Program-made: the position numbers and the translations under genes | Notes under the pieces: model-generated | The model's input: only the letters and a program-made list of their open reading frames with translations | Databases searched by the model: none | What the model was told of the DNA's origin: nothing | Source of the DNA: CAYSRC01 sp964446385 | GTDB lineage: Bacteria > Bacillota > Clostridia > Oscillospirales > Ruminococcaceae | DNA length: 64,000 nt | Direction: 5' to 3' | Assembly (NCBI GenBank): GCA_964446385.1 | Contig: CAYUOH010000011.1 | Location: 1-64,000, forward strand | In this document: positions 8,891 to 17,262 of the stretch, one piece after another | How positions within the stretch are numbered: the stretch's first letter is position 1 | Layout: the number at the start of each line of letters is the position of its first letter

Positions 8891-8924
8891 CGGCTTTTCT
8901 CAATTTGGGGAAAGCCGTTTTTTC
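8891..8924 (+). terminator. Rho-independent terminator
   Basis: CGGCTTT...AAAGCCG stem with TTTTTT tail. It closes the decayed helicase island and separates it from the lipoprotein/ABC/radical SAM cassette. The interval 8925-9042 shows no gene. Confidence 0.8.
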
Positions 8925-9042
8925 ATTAGATAATACATGTAAATTCATCTCCCAAGAGATACAGCTGTTTCGTAGGCCGCAGAAAGTGGTTTTTATTTGA
9001 AGTGTCCATTATTAATGAGGACCGCTACATATATGCGATTAG

Positions 9043-9204
9043 TTCCGGATTGCTTTTTTAACAAACTATATAGTAAACTTAACAATGTATAATTTCAGCT
9101 TAACTGAATGGGAGGTTACTGAATTTGAGGTAATAGAACGATTTTTAACTGAGCTGCATGATAAGCTGGACGATGTCATCAATATTGAAATGAAACGAAG
9201 TTGA
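9043..9204 (+). pseudogene. Short open frame ahead of the lipoprotein; C-terminal remnant of a lost gene or a 39-residue ORF
   Basis: The frame is open from 9043 and contains an ATG at 9085 giving 39 residues (MYNFSLTEWE..., ending INIEMKRS). It is acidic, with an amphipathic TEFEVIERFLTELHDKLDDV helix. No ribosome binding site precedes the ATG, and a good TATAAT at 9088-9093 overlaps it, which argues against translation from there. A different frame just upstream (9002-9060) also reads plausibly as protein. The simplest reading is the frameshifted C-terminal end of a regulator (TetR-like?) that once preceded the cassette. I do not recognise the family. A RiPP precursor is possible but no leader/core pattern is visible. 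Confidence 0.3.
9065..9093 (+). promoter_or_regulatory. Candidate promoter/operator of the lipoprotein-ABC-radical SAM cassette
   Basis: A perfect palindrome ACTATATAGT (9065-9074) lies where a -35 box would be, followed by a consensus -10 TATAAT (9088-9093). No good -35 hexamer is present at 17 bases, so the promoter may need an activator, or the palindrome may be a repressor operator. Transcription would start near 9100, 120 bases before the lipoprotein. Confidence 0.35.
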
Positions 9205-9220
9205 TAAGGGAGATAGTACA

Positions 9221-10801
9221 ATGAAAAAACTGATTTCAATTATACTGATCATATGCATTGCGCTTACCATTACCGCCTGCGGAGTCATTAAAACGAAAAT
9301 GGAAGACGCGGGAATCGGTCAAGCGTCGACGCCTACCCAGGAAGTGGCACGCAACGCCACGCCTGAGGAGATCATTCAGACGGTCGTTACGGAGATGATG
9401 AACGTCTTACGAAGCCAAAGCGACTCAGCGGGCTTGGATCTGAGCGCAGCCTTTGGCCTGCCGGCCAACATTCTGACCTTTCCCCAGGCCAAGTTGGACA
9501 TGGCAATAACAACCCACGACGAGGATGGGGATACCACGTTTAATTACGGTCAGACCTCCTTGAAAAAGGGTGAAGAAGGCATGCATGGGCTGTCTTTTGA
9601 TTTAGACGGTGAAATCTACCAGGCTGGCGCTTATTTCAGCGGCGACGAGATGTTGCTCAAGCTGGCTGACGCGTCACAACCTATTGTTAAATATAACATG
9701 CCTGCCGGATCCGGCGCAGCTCTGTCCGTTTTGCCGCCTATGGAACGTTATCAGCTGTGCATTACGAAAAACGACCCGGCAGCCTACATCGGAGCGAACT
9801 GGGTGGAGCAGATAACTGCTATCACCACGGCTCTGGCTGAGTCTGAGGAGACGGTAAAATCCGACGTTCAGACTCTGCACGTTGGAGACCAAGCTGCGGA
9901 GGCGGAGACTCATAGCATTACCCTGAACGGAGAAGCGGCGGCAATATTGATGGAGCAGTTCGTCCAGGCTTGGCAGGGAGATGCACGGGTTACGGCCTTG
10001 CTGTCCCTAAGCGATAACTCGCTGGATGAGGATGATGAGGACGATATAATTCCAACGCCCGCTATGACCCAACTGGCAGCCTTGCCTTTCAATGGCAGCG
10101 CTTATTGTACCAGCGCAACCCTGACGCTTGTCGCTTCTGTGTCCGAAAAGGCCCCTGCCGGTTTACAACTGGCGTATACTGCCTCCGCCGGAAGCATGAC
10201 CTTGGATATTGTCTCCCTTTCGCTTGATGAGGGGAAATTTATCAAAACAGCCCTCGCTCTGCCCGACGGCGCTGCTGCCGAGGTTCTGGACATTAGCAGT
10301 GAAAAGGGCGCGAACACTTTTAGCCTGAACAATACCCATAGCATCTGCGGCCCGCAGGGTCGTGGGCGCTTTGTCAGTGTCCTCAATACGGAACAGCTTG
10401 ACAAAGGAAACGAACGTACCAGCGACTTCAGCTATTCCCTGAATATGGACGAGGAAGGCGAACTGAAGGAAATACTGACCAGCTCCGGCTCTTACCGGCA
10501 CAACCAAAACGGCGCAGAGATCGCTGCTGAATTCAACGGCGTGTTGATACTGATTGATGAGGAGGAAACGCAAAACATTGATTTCTCCGGCACCTTGGCC
10601 CTGAACGAGAAGGAGGGCGAGGTGACGCCTCCTCAGTTTATCGAGGGCTCCGGTCTCATCGCAGCTGATCGGGCTGAGTTGAGCAGCCTGTTCACCGAGG
10701 ACGATAACACGGTGTTCGGCCAATTCACCTCCCTTTCCCCGCTTCAGCAGTCTTTGCTGGCCAATATGCTGCTGCTGAATGGAGAGCTTTATCAGAATTA
10801 A
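9221..10801 (+). CDS. Predicted lipoprotein, unknown function
   Basis: 526 residues. A positively charged start and hydrophobic segment (MKKLISIILIICIALTITAC) end in a lipobox with the lipidated Cys at residue 20, so it should be anchored outside the membrane. The mature part has no recognised domain. It contains a very acidic patch (SLDEDDEDD, about 266-274) and repeated stretches describing the same kind of beta-rich segment (residues 80-170, 290-390, 400-480), reminiscent of LolA/LppX-like lipid-binding lipoproteins but not provably so. Ribosome binding site AAGGGAG precedes ATG 9221. It is the first gene of a five-gene cassette, 15 bases before the ABC ATPase, so it likely works with that transporter as receptor or chaperone. 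Confidence 0.75.
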   Translation: MKKLISIILIICIALTITACGVIKTKMEDAGIGQASTPTQEVARNATPEEIIQTVVTEMMNVLRSQSDSAGLDLSAAFGLPANILTFPQAKLDMAITTHDEDGDTTFNYGQTSLKKGEEGMHGLSFDLDGEIYQAGAYFSGDEMLLKLADASQPIVKYNMPAGSGAALSVLPPMERYQLCITKNDPAAYIGANWVEQITAITTALAESEETVKSDVQTLHVGDQAAEAETHSITLNGEAAAILMEQFVQAWQGDARVTALLSLSDNSLDEDDEDDIIPTPAMTQLAALPFNGSAYCTSATLTLVASVSEKAPAGLQLAYTASAGSMTLDIVSLSLDEGKFIKTALALPDGAAAEVLDISSEKGANTFSLNNTHSICGPQGRGRFVSVLNTEQLDKGNERTSDFSYSLNMDEEGELKEILTSSGSYRHNQNGAEIAAEFNGVLILIDEEETQNIDFSGTLALNEKEGEVTPPQFIEGSGLIAADRAELSSLFTEDDNTVFGQFTSLSPLQQSLLANMLLLNGELYQN

Positions 10802-10816
10802 AGGGGACTTATAACA

Positions 10817-11470
10817 ATGCTGCATGGTGTAGATTTAAGTAAAGCCTATAGCGGCCGCCTGGTATTGTCAGCGGTTAATGTGGAATTGCACCCAGGGCGA
10901 GCCCTGGCTGTGATCGGAGAAAATGGCAGCGGAAAAAGCACTCTGCTCTCCCTGCTTGCTTTAGCCATGCCTGCGGACAGAGGCCGGGTGAACGTGGATG
11001 GACTGCCACTCAAAGCAGCCCGCGCGTACATCGGCTATATGCCCCAGGATATCGCCCTGTTCGAGGATTTGACAGTACAGGAAAATCTGCGCTGCTTTTG
11101 CCGGGAATCCGGGAGCGAAGCTACCCAACGTTTGCAGAAGCTATGTGCTGATTTACACATAGACGATTTACAGCGCAAGCAGATCCAGAAGCTCTCCGGC
11201 GGTCAGCGGCGGCGAGTCAGTCTGGCCGCCGCCCTGATGAACAGGCCTCGTTACCTGTTGCTGGACGAGCCATTCGCCGGGGTGGACTCAGACGGGGAGA
11301 AATGCATCATTGAACTGCTGCGGGCCATCATGGCAGAAGGCTGTGGCGTGGCTGCGGCCGCTCATCATGCGGAAACGCTCTCGCCACTGATGGAATCTGT
11401 TCTTTGTCTGGAACAAGGCCGCGTCATCTTTAGCGGCTCTCTGGCGGATTATAAACAGGATGGACGTTGA
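10817..11470 (+). CDS. ABC transporter ATP-binding protein
   Basis: 217 residues, a single nucleotide-binding domain. Walker A is GENGSGKST (about 34-42), the Q loop is MPQD, the signature is LSGGQRRR (about 125-132), and Walker B is YLLLDEPFAGVD (about 145-156), with a downstream His (AAAHHAETLS). It is of the short type that pairs with ABC-2 permeases for export (CcmA/NatA group). It should energise the two permeases encoded directly downstream (3-base gap, then ATGA overlap). Ribosome binding site AAGGGGA. Confidence 0.92.
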   Translation: MLHGVDLSKAYSGRLVLSAVNVELHPGRALAVIGENGSGKSTLLSLLALAMPADRGRVNVDGLPLKAARAYIGYMPQDIALFEDLTVQENLRCFCRESGSEATQRLQKLCADLHIDDLQRKQIQKLSGGQRRRVSLAAALMNRPRYLLLDEPFAGVDSDGEKCIIELLRAIMAEGCGVAAAAHHAETLSPLMESVLCLEQGRVIFSGSLADYKQDGR

Positions 11471-11473
11471 ACA

Positions 11474-12718
11474 ATGAGATTCAGGCAATGGTTATGGCTG
11501 GATTTAAAACGCTTGTTTCGCCACAAAGGATCCATCGTGGCTACGCTGATTATTCCCATCATCAGTCTAGCTATTTTCGGCGCGGTGGCTGTCCCGCTGC
11601 TGCGAAGCAGCGGCGACTTGTCCATCCCATATGCGGTATGTGATGAGGACGGCAGTGACGCCGTGAAACAGTTCATACAATTGATGACCAATTCCCAAGC
11701 CCTGAAGGAGTTGGCGACAGCCTACCCGGTAACCGATTTGGAAACAGCGCAATCCCTGCTCGACAGCGGTCAGGTATCTTTGATAGTTCATATACCGGGG
11801 GGATTCTACGCATCGGTGGAGGCCGGACAAAAGGCGGTGGTTGAGCTGATTGCCTATCCTGAGCACCGCTTTGAGCAGACCATGGTAAGTCTGACGCTGA
11901 ACGGGGCGCTTAAGGCCGTTGGCCAGAGCCAAAATCTATTGCAGCAAGTAGGCACGGCGGCAGTCGACGCCGGCGTTGCAAATGAGGCGGTGGCAGTAAT
12001 GCTGGATACGGGCTTAAACAACGGTATCGACCGTTATATGCAGCGTCAAACCGTACTGGGAAAGAGCGGAGCCGTCTCGCCCATGGGTGAGTATTTGCCG
12101 GTGGAATATTATCTGGCGGCCCTGTTCACCTTTTTCTGTGCCTTGGCCGCTTTACCTGTTTTACATTTGACGACCAGCGATCTGAACGGTCCGCTGGTAT
12201 TACGAGGCTTGCTGTCATCGCCACGCACGGCCCGACAGTATTATCTGGCGCGACTGACCTCCGGAGGAACGTTTATCTTCCTCACCCTGTTGTTGTTACT
12301 TCCGTTTTCCGCTCTGATCAGCGGTCTGGGCGTATATTGGGGCCATATCAAAGGCGGTGCTGTCGCACTGGCTCTGCTACTGGGGATAATGCTGGCCTCC
12401 CTGTGTTTTTCCGCCCTGGCCTTGCTGCTTGGCAGTATGATCAAACAGCCGCCTCTTGCCCTGTGGTGCGGCTTCTACGGGGTGCTACTGATGACCTTTT
12501 TATCCGGCGGCTTTATCAATGAGAGCCGGATGGAACCGCTTTTAGTGAAGCTGAGCTATTTCACTCCCTTCAAACCCACCATGAACGTCATCGCTAACAC
12601 CCTGTTTACTCTGAATATAGAAAGCTATTGGCAGAATATTGGGAGGCTTGGGCTGATGCTCGTTATTTTTGGGAGCTGTGGCTGGCTTCTTACCAGAAAG
12701 AAGGGTGGGAGCCAATGA
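11474..12718 (+). CDS. ABC-2 type permease, first subunit
   Basis: 414 residues. One membrane segment lies near the N-terminus (about 18-45, GSIVATLIIPIISLAIFGAV), followed by a large extracytoplasmic domain of about 150 residues and five or six membrane segments from about 215 to 405. This is the ABC2_membrane_3/YhgE-like layout. It starts 3 bases after the ATPase and ends in an ATGA overlap with a second permease of the same design, so a heterodimeric exporter is likely. The cargo is unknown; a product of the adjacent radical SAM enzyme or a lipid-linked compound are the obvious candidates. Confidence 0.85.
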   Translation: MRFRQWLWLDLKRLFRHKGSIVATLIIPIISLAIFGAVAVPLLRSSGDLSIPYAVCDEDGSDAVKQFIQLMTNSQALKELATAYPVTDLETAQSLLDSGQVSLIVHIPGGFYASVEAGQKAVVELIAYPEHRFEQTMVSLTLNGALKAVGQSQNLLQQVGTAAVDAGVANEAVAVMLDTGLNNGIDRYMQRQTVLGKSGAVSPMGEYLPVEYYLAALFTFFCALAALPVLHLTTSDLNGPLVLRGLLSSPRTARQYYLARLTSGGTFIFLTLLLLLPFSALISGLGVYWGHIKGGAVALALLLGIMLASLCFSALALLLGSMIKQPPLALWCGFYGVLLMTFLSGGFINESRMEPLLVKLSYFTPFKPTMNVIANTLFTLNIESYWQNIGRLGLMLVIFGSCGWLLTRKKGGSQ

Positions 12719-13881
12719 GTGTACGGGCATTGTTTTGGAGCCGCTTGCGAGCTACCTTACGAAACTTCGGCTCCCTTAGTATCTTTCTACTGGCCTTGCT
12801 GGTGGCGATTGCTATGGGTTGGTACAGTGCCGAGCGCACTGCCGCCGAATTTCGGGTGGCTGTAGTTAATGATGATCAAGGAGAGCTGGGCGAACGTCTG
12901 ATAGATTTGCTGTCGGAGGATAAGCAGATCAGCTTGGAGCAGATGGATGAAAAACGGGCGCGGCGTTTGCTACGACAAGACCGGCTGCAATGTCTGTTCA
13001 TCATCAGGCCCGATTTCAGTCAACGCTTACATGAGAGGCAATTCGACGGTCTGGTGGATCTGACCGTGGCCCCCGGCTGCATCTATGGCGCGTCCGTAAG
13101 TGAGCCCTTGGTCAACACGGTAATGAAACTATGGTTTGAGGAACAGACCTGGTATGATTTGGATCAGCTGCTGCTCGCGAATGGGATATATATGTCTTCC
13201 GCCCAACGCGCCTCTCTGCAGATGCAGATGGAAGAAAGCTGGCAAAGCGGAGCACAGATCCACGTAGAGTTTCTAATGGAAGAAAGCTCTGCACCATCAC
13301 CCTTAGTTGCTGATCCCGCCGCCCGAATCGCCCTGTTTTGGTACGCGGCCTTGAGTCCGCTATTTTTCATCCTGGCCGGAGGCTGGATGGCACAATTACA
13401 GCAAGCACCTCTGCAACAGCGCATCGCCCAAAGCGGTATGAGCCGCAGCGTAAGCTTTTTGTCGCAGGCTGCAGCCCAGTTGGTGATGGTGCTGGCCGGA
13501 TTTGTGCTGGTAGTTATGATTAGCGGTGCGACATCCCAGATGCCGGCACTGCTGCCACCCATCCTTATATATAGCCTAGGTTTGCTGGGCATGGGGCTGC
13601 TGGTTTGCGCGGCCTGTCGGGAATTGACGCTTCTATTGCTGATTGGGCCGGTGTTCGCTATGGCGGCAGCATTTCTATCCGGCCTGTTGATCGAGCTGCC
13701 AAAATGGGGCCAAATATGGGTAATTATCTCCCACCTTCTGCCGGGGCGTTACTTTTACACGGCTCTTCAAGGCTCAGCGCAGCCGGTTATGGCCTTGTTG
13801 CTTTCACTGGGCTGGCTGTTGGCAGGTCTTGCCATCTCCCGCTGGGTGGGGCGGCGTAATGTAAATAAACTTGAAAAATAG
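12715..13881 (+). CDS. ABC-2 type permease, second subunit
   Basis: 388 residues from the ATG in the ATGA overlap with the preceding permease; the frame extends further upstream, but inside that gene. N-terminal membrane segment (about 17-38), a large outer domain (about 40-200) and about six C-terminal membrane segments (SPLFFILAGGWMA onward). The same topology as its neighbour with little obvious sequence identity suggests a heterodimeric permease. Eight bases separate it from the radical SAM gene. Confidence 0.85.
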   Translation: MSVRALFWSRLRATLRNFGSLSIFLLALLVAIAMGWYSAERTAAEFRVAVVNDDQGELGERLIDLLSEDKQISLEQMDEKRARRLLRQDRLQCLFIIRPDFSQRLHERQFDGLVDLTVAPGCIYGASVSEPLVNTVMKLWFEEQTWYDLDQLLLANGIYMSSAQRASLQMQMEESWQSGAQIHVEFLMEESSAPSPLVADPAARIALFWYAALSPLFFILAGGWMAQLQQAPLQQRIAQSGMSRSVSFLSQAAAQLVMVLAGFVLVVMISGATSQMPALLPPILIYSLGLLGMGLLVCAACRELTLLLLIGPVFAMAAAFLSGLLIELPKWGQIWVIISHLLPGRYFYTALQGSAQPVMALLLSLGWLLAGLAISRWVGRRNVNKLEK

Positions 13882-13889
13882 GAGCAGAT

Positions 13890-15164
13890 ATGAGAAAGCT
13901 AATAATCAATTCCGTGGAAGAGACCATCCCACCATATCCCAGTGCTAAGGACTATGTGTACCGCTGTGCCCAGTTTTTTGGCGTGCACAGCATGCTGGGT
14001 TATGTGAAAAGCGCGAACTATAATTTGCTTACAGAGATGGCTAACGCCCGCCGTTATCATTGCGCAATCCCTCGGGATATCCTTCTGGACCCTACGAATG
14101 CCTGTAATATGAGCTGTCGGGGCTGCTGGGCCAATGATTACCGCAATGCAGCCGCATTGAGCTTTGAGCGATGGGACAGCCTGTTGGATGAAGCCAAGAG
14201 CATAGGTGCACTGGATATACTTTATACCGGCGGCGAGCCTCTGATGCGCAAAAAAGAGCTGCTTATGTTGGCTCGCAAGCATAATAAGATGTTCTTCGGA
14301 GTCTTTACCAACGGAACGCTTATCGATGAGCATTTCGTCAGCGAGATCAAAGAATTGGGTAATGTACTGCCCTTTGTCAGCATCGAGGGCTATCGGGAGG
14401 AAACGGATTTCCGCCGGGGCGCGGGCGCGTACGATAATATCCTCCGGGCTATGCGGCTACTGAAAGAACAGGACGTACCATTTGGCTTTTCCCTGTGCTA
14501 TCACAAGCGTAACTTTGAGTTGTTAACCAGCGATGCTTATCTGGATTTTTTACGCGAAAGCGGCGCCTGGATGGGCTGGGCCTTTGGATACCGTCCAATT
14601 GGTGCCGATGCGGACATGTCGTTGACTCTGAACGCGGATGAACGTTATTATGTCTTTCGCCGACTGGAGGAGTACTCGCGTCAACATGATTTTGTTCTTA
14701 TCGACCTGTTCAACAGCGGGCATAAGATATTCGGCTGTGTCGGCGCAGGTCACGGCTATTTACATATCAACGCCGCAGGTGATGTGGAGCCCTGCGCTTT
14801 TTGCCATTATTCCGACTCCAATATTAATGATATGACTTTAGCCGAGGCCATCGGATCCCCCTTTATGCGGGCCTTTCGCCGGGATAAGCCCTTTTCGGAA
14901 AACCCTCTGGCTCCCTGCCCGGTCTATGATAACCCGGAGATCATGGTAAAGCTGTGTCAGGAGACCGGAGCCCGCTCCACACACGCAGGCCAAAGCGAAA
15001 ACGCGGAGAACTTCGCCGCCAAGGTTGGAGATATAGCCGCCCAATGGCAGGAGTTCAGCGCCGCCCAATACCCCTCCCGACCCCGGGGCGAGCAGACCTT
15101 GCGGCGACACATGACAAAAAATCTTGAAATACTAAAAAAACTGGCCGGCGATGATAAGCCCTAA
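13890..15164 (+). CDS. Radical SAM enzyme with SPASM-like C-terminal cluster
   Basis: 424 residues. The radical SAM motif is CNMSCRGC (CX3CX2C, about 71-78), followed by YTGGEPLM (GGE motif). After the barrel come GCVGAGHGYLHINAAGDVEPCAFC (about 275-300) and further cysteines at PCP and KLCQ, a SPASM-like auxiliary Fe-S arrangement. Enzymes of this kind modify peptides or small cofactors using 5'-deoxyadenosyl radicals. Ribosome binding site TAGGAG. It is the last gene of the cassette, so its product is probably exported or sensed by the ABC/lipoprotein components. No peptide substrate is evident. It could alternatively act on lipids, as HpnH-type enzymes do. Confidence 0.85.
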   Translation: MRKLIINSVEETIPPYPSAKDYVYRCAQFFGVHSMLGYVKSANYNLLTEMANARRYHCAIPRDILLDPTNACNMSCRGCWANDYRNAAALSFERWDSLLDEAKSIGALDILYTGGEPLMRKKELLMLARKHNKMFFGVFTNGTLIDEHFVSEIKELGNVLPFVSIEGYREETDFRRGAGAYDNILRAMRLLKEQDVPFGFSLCYHKRNFELLTSDAYLDFLRESGAWMGWAFGYRPIGADADMSLTLNADERYYVFRRLEEYSRQHDFVLIDLFNSGHKIFGCVGAGHGYLHINAAGDVEPCAFCHYSDSNINDMTLAEAIGSPFMRAFRRDKPFSENPLAPCPVYDNPEIMVKLCQETGARSTHAGQSENAENFAAKVGDIAAQWQEFSAAQYPSRPRGEQTLRRHMTKNLEILKKLAGDDKP

Positions 15165-15237
15165 TCCGCAGGCGGTAAATTCCCCCGAAGAATATAACAA
15201 AGCCGTAGCATACGCTCAAAGCAGAGCAGGAATCTAG
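15151..15237 (+). other. 28-codon ORF overlapping the end of the radical SAM gene
   Basis: ATG 15151 lies inside the last codons of the radical SAM gene (GATGATAAG). The frame reads MISPNPQAVNSPEEYNKAVA, then YAQSRAGI and stop. There is no convincing ribosome binding site and no family match. It may be a real coupled micro-ORF, the tail of a deleted gene, or chance. The following 130 bases (15238-15371) hold no recognisable feature. Confidence 0.2.
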
Positions 15238-15371
15238 TTTTATTCATTTATTCGCAAAAATGGTCATGAAAAAAGGCACCCTGTTTTCAGAGCGCCGAAA
15301 GAGCTGTACATGCAGTTATTAGGGAATGCTTATCTTCTCAAAATTAATAATCGTCGAGTCAAGGCTTATGC

Positions 15372-15744
15372 TTATTTTCTGCATAAGCAGTGAAGCATAG
15401 GTCCGTCCTCCGGCTTATAGTTTTCGCCTTGCTTACAAAGGATTATCTTGAATTCCGCATTTAGGGCAAATGTTCTGAGTTCGCTTGCTTCAAATGCTTC
15501 CCAATAAACTTTCGTATTAGCATAAGGATAAAATTTTCTTCCATTTATATAATCGCTGTAATTCTCAATTAAGAAATTATAGTCATGACCTGAAAAGCTT
15601 ATTAACCCGTCAGATTTTAATACCCGTTTGCATTCTGATAGAAATTCTTGCTTATATTCATCTTTTTAGCTTAGGATTTTCCCAGAGATTCATCTCGTCT
15701 ACATTTTCCTTTGTCTCATACCATTCACGAACCATATCACTCAT
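15372..15744 (-). pseudogene. SAM-dependent methyltransferase with internal deletion and frameshift
   Basis: Read leftward, ATG 15744 (ribosome binding site GAGGTG) gives a normal methyltransferase N-terminus, MSDMVREWYETKENVDEMNL, followed by WENPKLKR and then a stop at 15658. In another frame the DNA continues DEYKQEFLSECKRVLKSDGL and on to YKPEDGPMLHCLCRK and TAA 15372-15374, a normal C-terminus for the same family. The SAM-binding core (motif I GxGxG and about 90 residues) is missing at the joint. It is a deletion pseudogene next to an intact methyltransferase of the same strand. Confidence 0.8.
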
Positions 15745-15800
15745 GGAATTCACCTCGTTGAATATTATATATCTCCGCTTTCCGAACCTCCTTTTTGCTT

Positions 15801-16451
15801 TTATCGTACCGCTTTTATCGTATGTGTGGCTCCCCATCTGTTCAGTATTTCCACAGAAGAAAAGCCGGCGTTCCTCAGACAATCAATCTCGTGAGCGGTG
15901 GTCAGAGGCGTATCAAAATGATAAAACTCTCCTTCCGGAATACCCTGTTCTTTTTTCAGACGCTCAAGTTCCCTGCGGAATAACTTTTCTTCTTCATCAG
16001 ACAGGGCAAAATAATCAGTCAGGATAAAGAAACCGTTCTCTTTCAGAGAATTGCGAAGTTTCGCATATAGAGGAGTTTTTTCCTCAGCTGTGAAATGATG
16101 CAGAGATTCCACGGATACTGCGGCGTCAAAACGCTCCGTTCCGAAAGTAATATCAAAATAGGAACCGAGAATCAATTCAATCTTTTTATCTTTGAATTTC
16201 TCCTTCAGTTTTCCGAGCATACCCGGAGCCAAATCGATGCCGGTAATTTGAGAAGACGGGTTGAGTATAAAGTATTCCTCCAGTTCAAGACCGGTTCCGC
16301 ACCCCAGGTCAAGCACATTGCAGCCCGGTGATGACGGAAGCTGTTCCGCCGTGAAACGGAGAAACTCCCGGGCATTGTCAATACAGTTCAGCTGATGCTC
16401 GTCATAACCATCGAGTCTCGCGTCAAAAAAATCACCCATTGTTTCAAGCAT
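15801..16451 (-). CDS. Class I SAM-dependent methyltransferase
   Basis: 216 residues with SAM-binding motif I VLDLGCGTGLELEEY (about 46-60), motif II GIDLAPGM, and a post-I region FDAAVSVESLHHF. It is a standalone Rossmann-fold methyltransferase of the small-molecule type; the substrate cannot be told from sequence. It lies at the right edge of the accessory zone, 57 bases upstream of the methyltransferase pseudogene on the same strand. Confidence 0.88.
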   Translation of the reverse strand: MLETMGDFFDARLDGYDEHQLNCIDNAREFLRFTAEQLPSSPGCNVLDLGCGTGLELEEYFILNPSSQITGIDLAPGMLGKLKEKFKDKKIELILGSYFDITFGTERFDAAVSVESLHHFTAEEKTPLYAKLRNSLKENGFFILTDYFALSDEEEKLFRRELERLKKEQGIPEGEFYHFDTPLTTAHEIDCLRNAGFSSVEILNRWGATHTIKAVR

Positions 16452-16547
16452 ATTAGTTTACCTTCATTACCGTTTTAAATCATACATATATATGATATCA
16501 CTCCAGTACTCTCAGGAAAACATCGGAAGTCTTGATATATACATCAA

Positions 16548-16581
16548 AAAAACCTTCTTTTGCGTTTTACAAAAGAAGGTT
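16548..16581. terminator. Rho-independent terminator (bidirectional)
   Basis: AACCTTCTTTTG/CAAAAGAAGGTT stem with A and T runs on the two sides. It ends the leftward ECF gene and marks the boundary between the accessory zone and the core genome. Confidence 0.85.
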
Positions 16582-16603
16582 TTAATTTTTCACCGATGAT
16601 TTG

Positions 16604-17140
16604 TTAAACTTTGTTTGTCTTAGTACGTTTGTCGATTACCATTACAAGAACAGGTATCAGAATAATCTGCAGGATTATTCCGGGAATGGCATTCACGAAT
16701 GCTCCGGCCATAAAGGCTTCCCATCCGAACTCGGATTTGCCGAGGCCGTAGAGTATCACACGGGCTACACCCCAGACAATTCTGCCAGCGAGCATGGCAC
16801 CGATAAGAGATATATAGATTGACGATTTCTTTTTCGGCAGACGGGTATACAGAAGACCGGCCACCAGGCCGTAGGTTGCAAGCTCAAAACACATGGCTAC
16901 TCCGGTGGGAATAATCGGGGGCATGCCGAACAAAAGGAACCGAAGCAGGGGGGCGATAAAACCAACTGCCATCCCGTACCACGGGCCGCAGAAAAACCCG
17001 CAAAGCAAAACCGGGAAGTGCATAGGGCTCAAAGCACTGCCTATCTGGGGAATCTGTCCTGTCAGGAACGGCAGCACCAGTGCAACTGCCAGAAACATAG
17101 CGGCCAGAATCATTCTTGTAAGTCTTTTTTTGTTACTCAT
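16604..17140 (-). CDS. ECF transporter S component (vitamin-type substrate-binding membrane protein)
   Basis: 178 residues from ATG 17140, chosen because GGAGGTG lies 4 bases upstream; the frame extends to 17179 without a better start. Five or six hydrophobic segments and the PxHFPVLLCGFFCGPWYG and PPIIPTGVAMCFELATYG motifs fit the ECF S-component family (group II, PF12822-like), which capture a vitamin and borrow the shared EcfAAT module encoded elsewhere. The substrate is not determinable; pantothenate-type is possible. It sits downstream of thrB with an AT-rich gap of 122 bases. Confidence 0.8.
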   Translation of the reverse strand: MSNKKRLTRMILAAMFLAVALVLPFLTGQIPQIGSALSPMHFPVLLCGFFCGPWYGMAVGFIAPLLRFLLFGMPPIIPTGVAMCFELATYGLVAGLLYTRLPKKKSSIYISLIGAMLAGRIVWGVARVILYGLGKSEFGWEAFMAGAFVNAIPGIILQIILIPVLVMVIDKRTKTNKV

Positions 17141-17262
17141 AACTGCACCTCCGCAGCAATAATCTGTTTTGAATATCAATTTATCATATCATTCCGGCTA
17201 CAACAAGCTCCCCGGGGGTATTAATTTTTTAGATTTTTTGATTCTATAAAATTGTTTCTGTT

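Noticed and set aside
9085..9204. RiPP precursor peptide for the radical SAM enzyme
   Set aside because: No ribosome binding site, a promoter -10 overlaps the start, no leader/core composition, and the frame is open upstream. Kept only as a low-confidence possibility.
17180..17262. Riboswitch ahead of the ECF S-component gene
   Set aside because: The interval is short and AT-rich with no recognisable aptamer or terminator pair.
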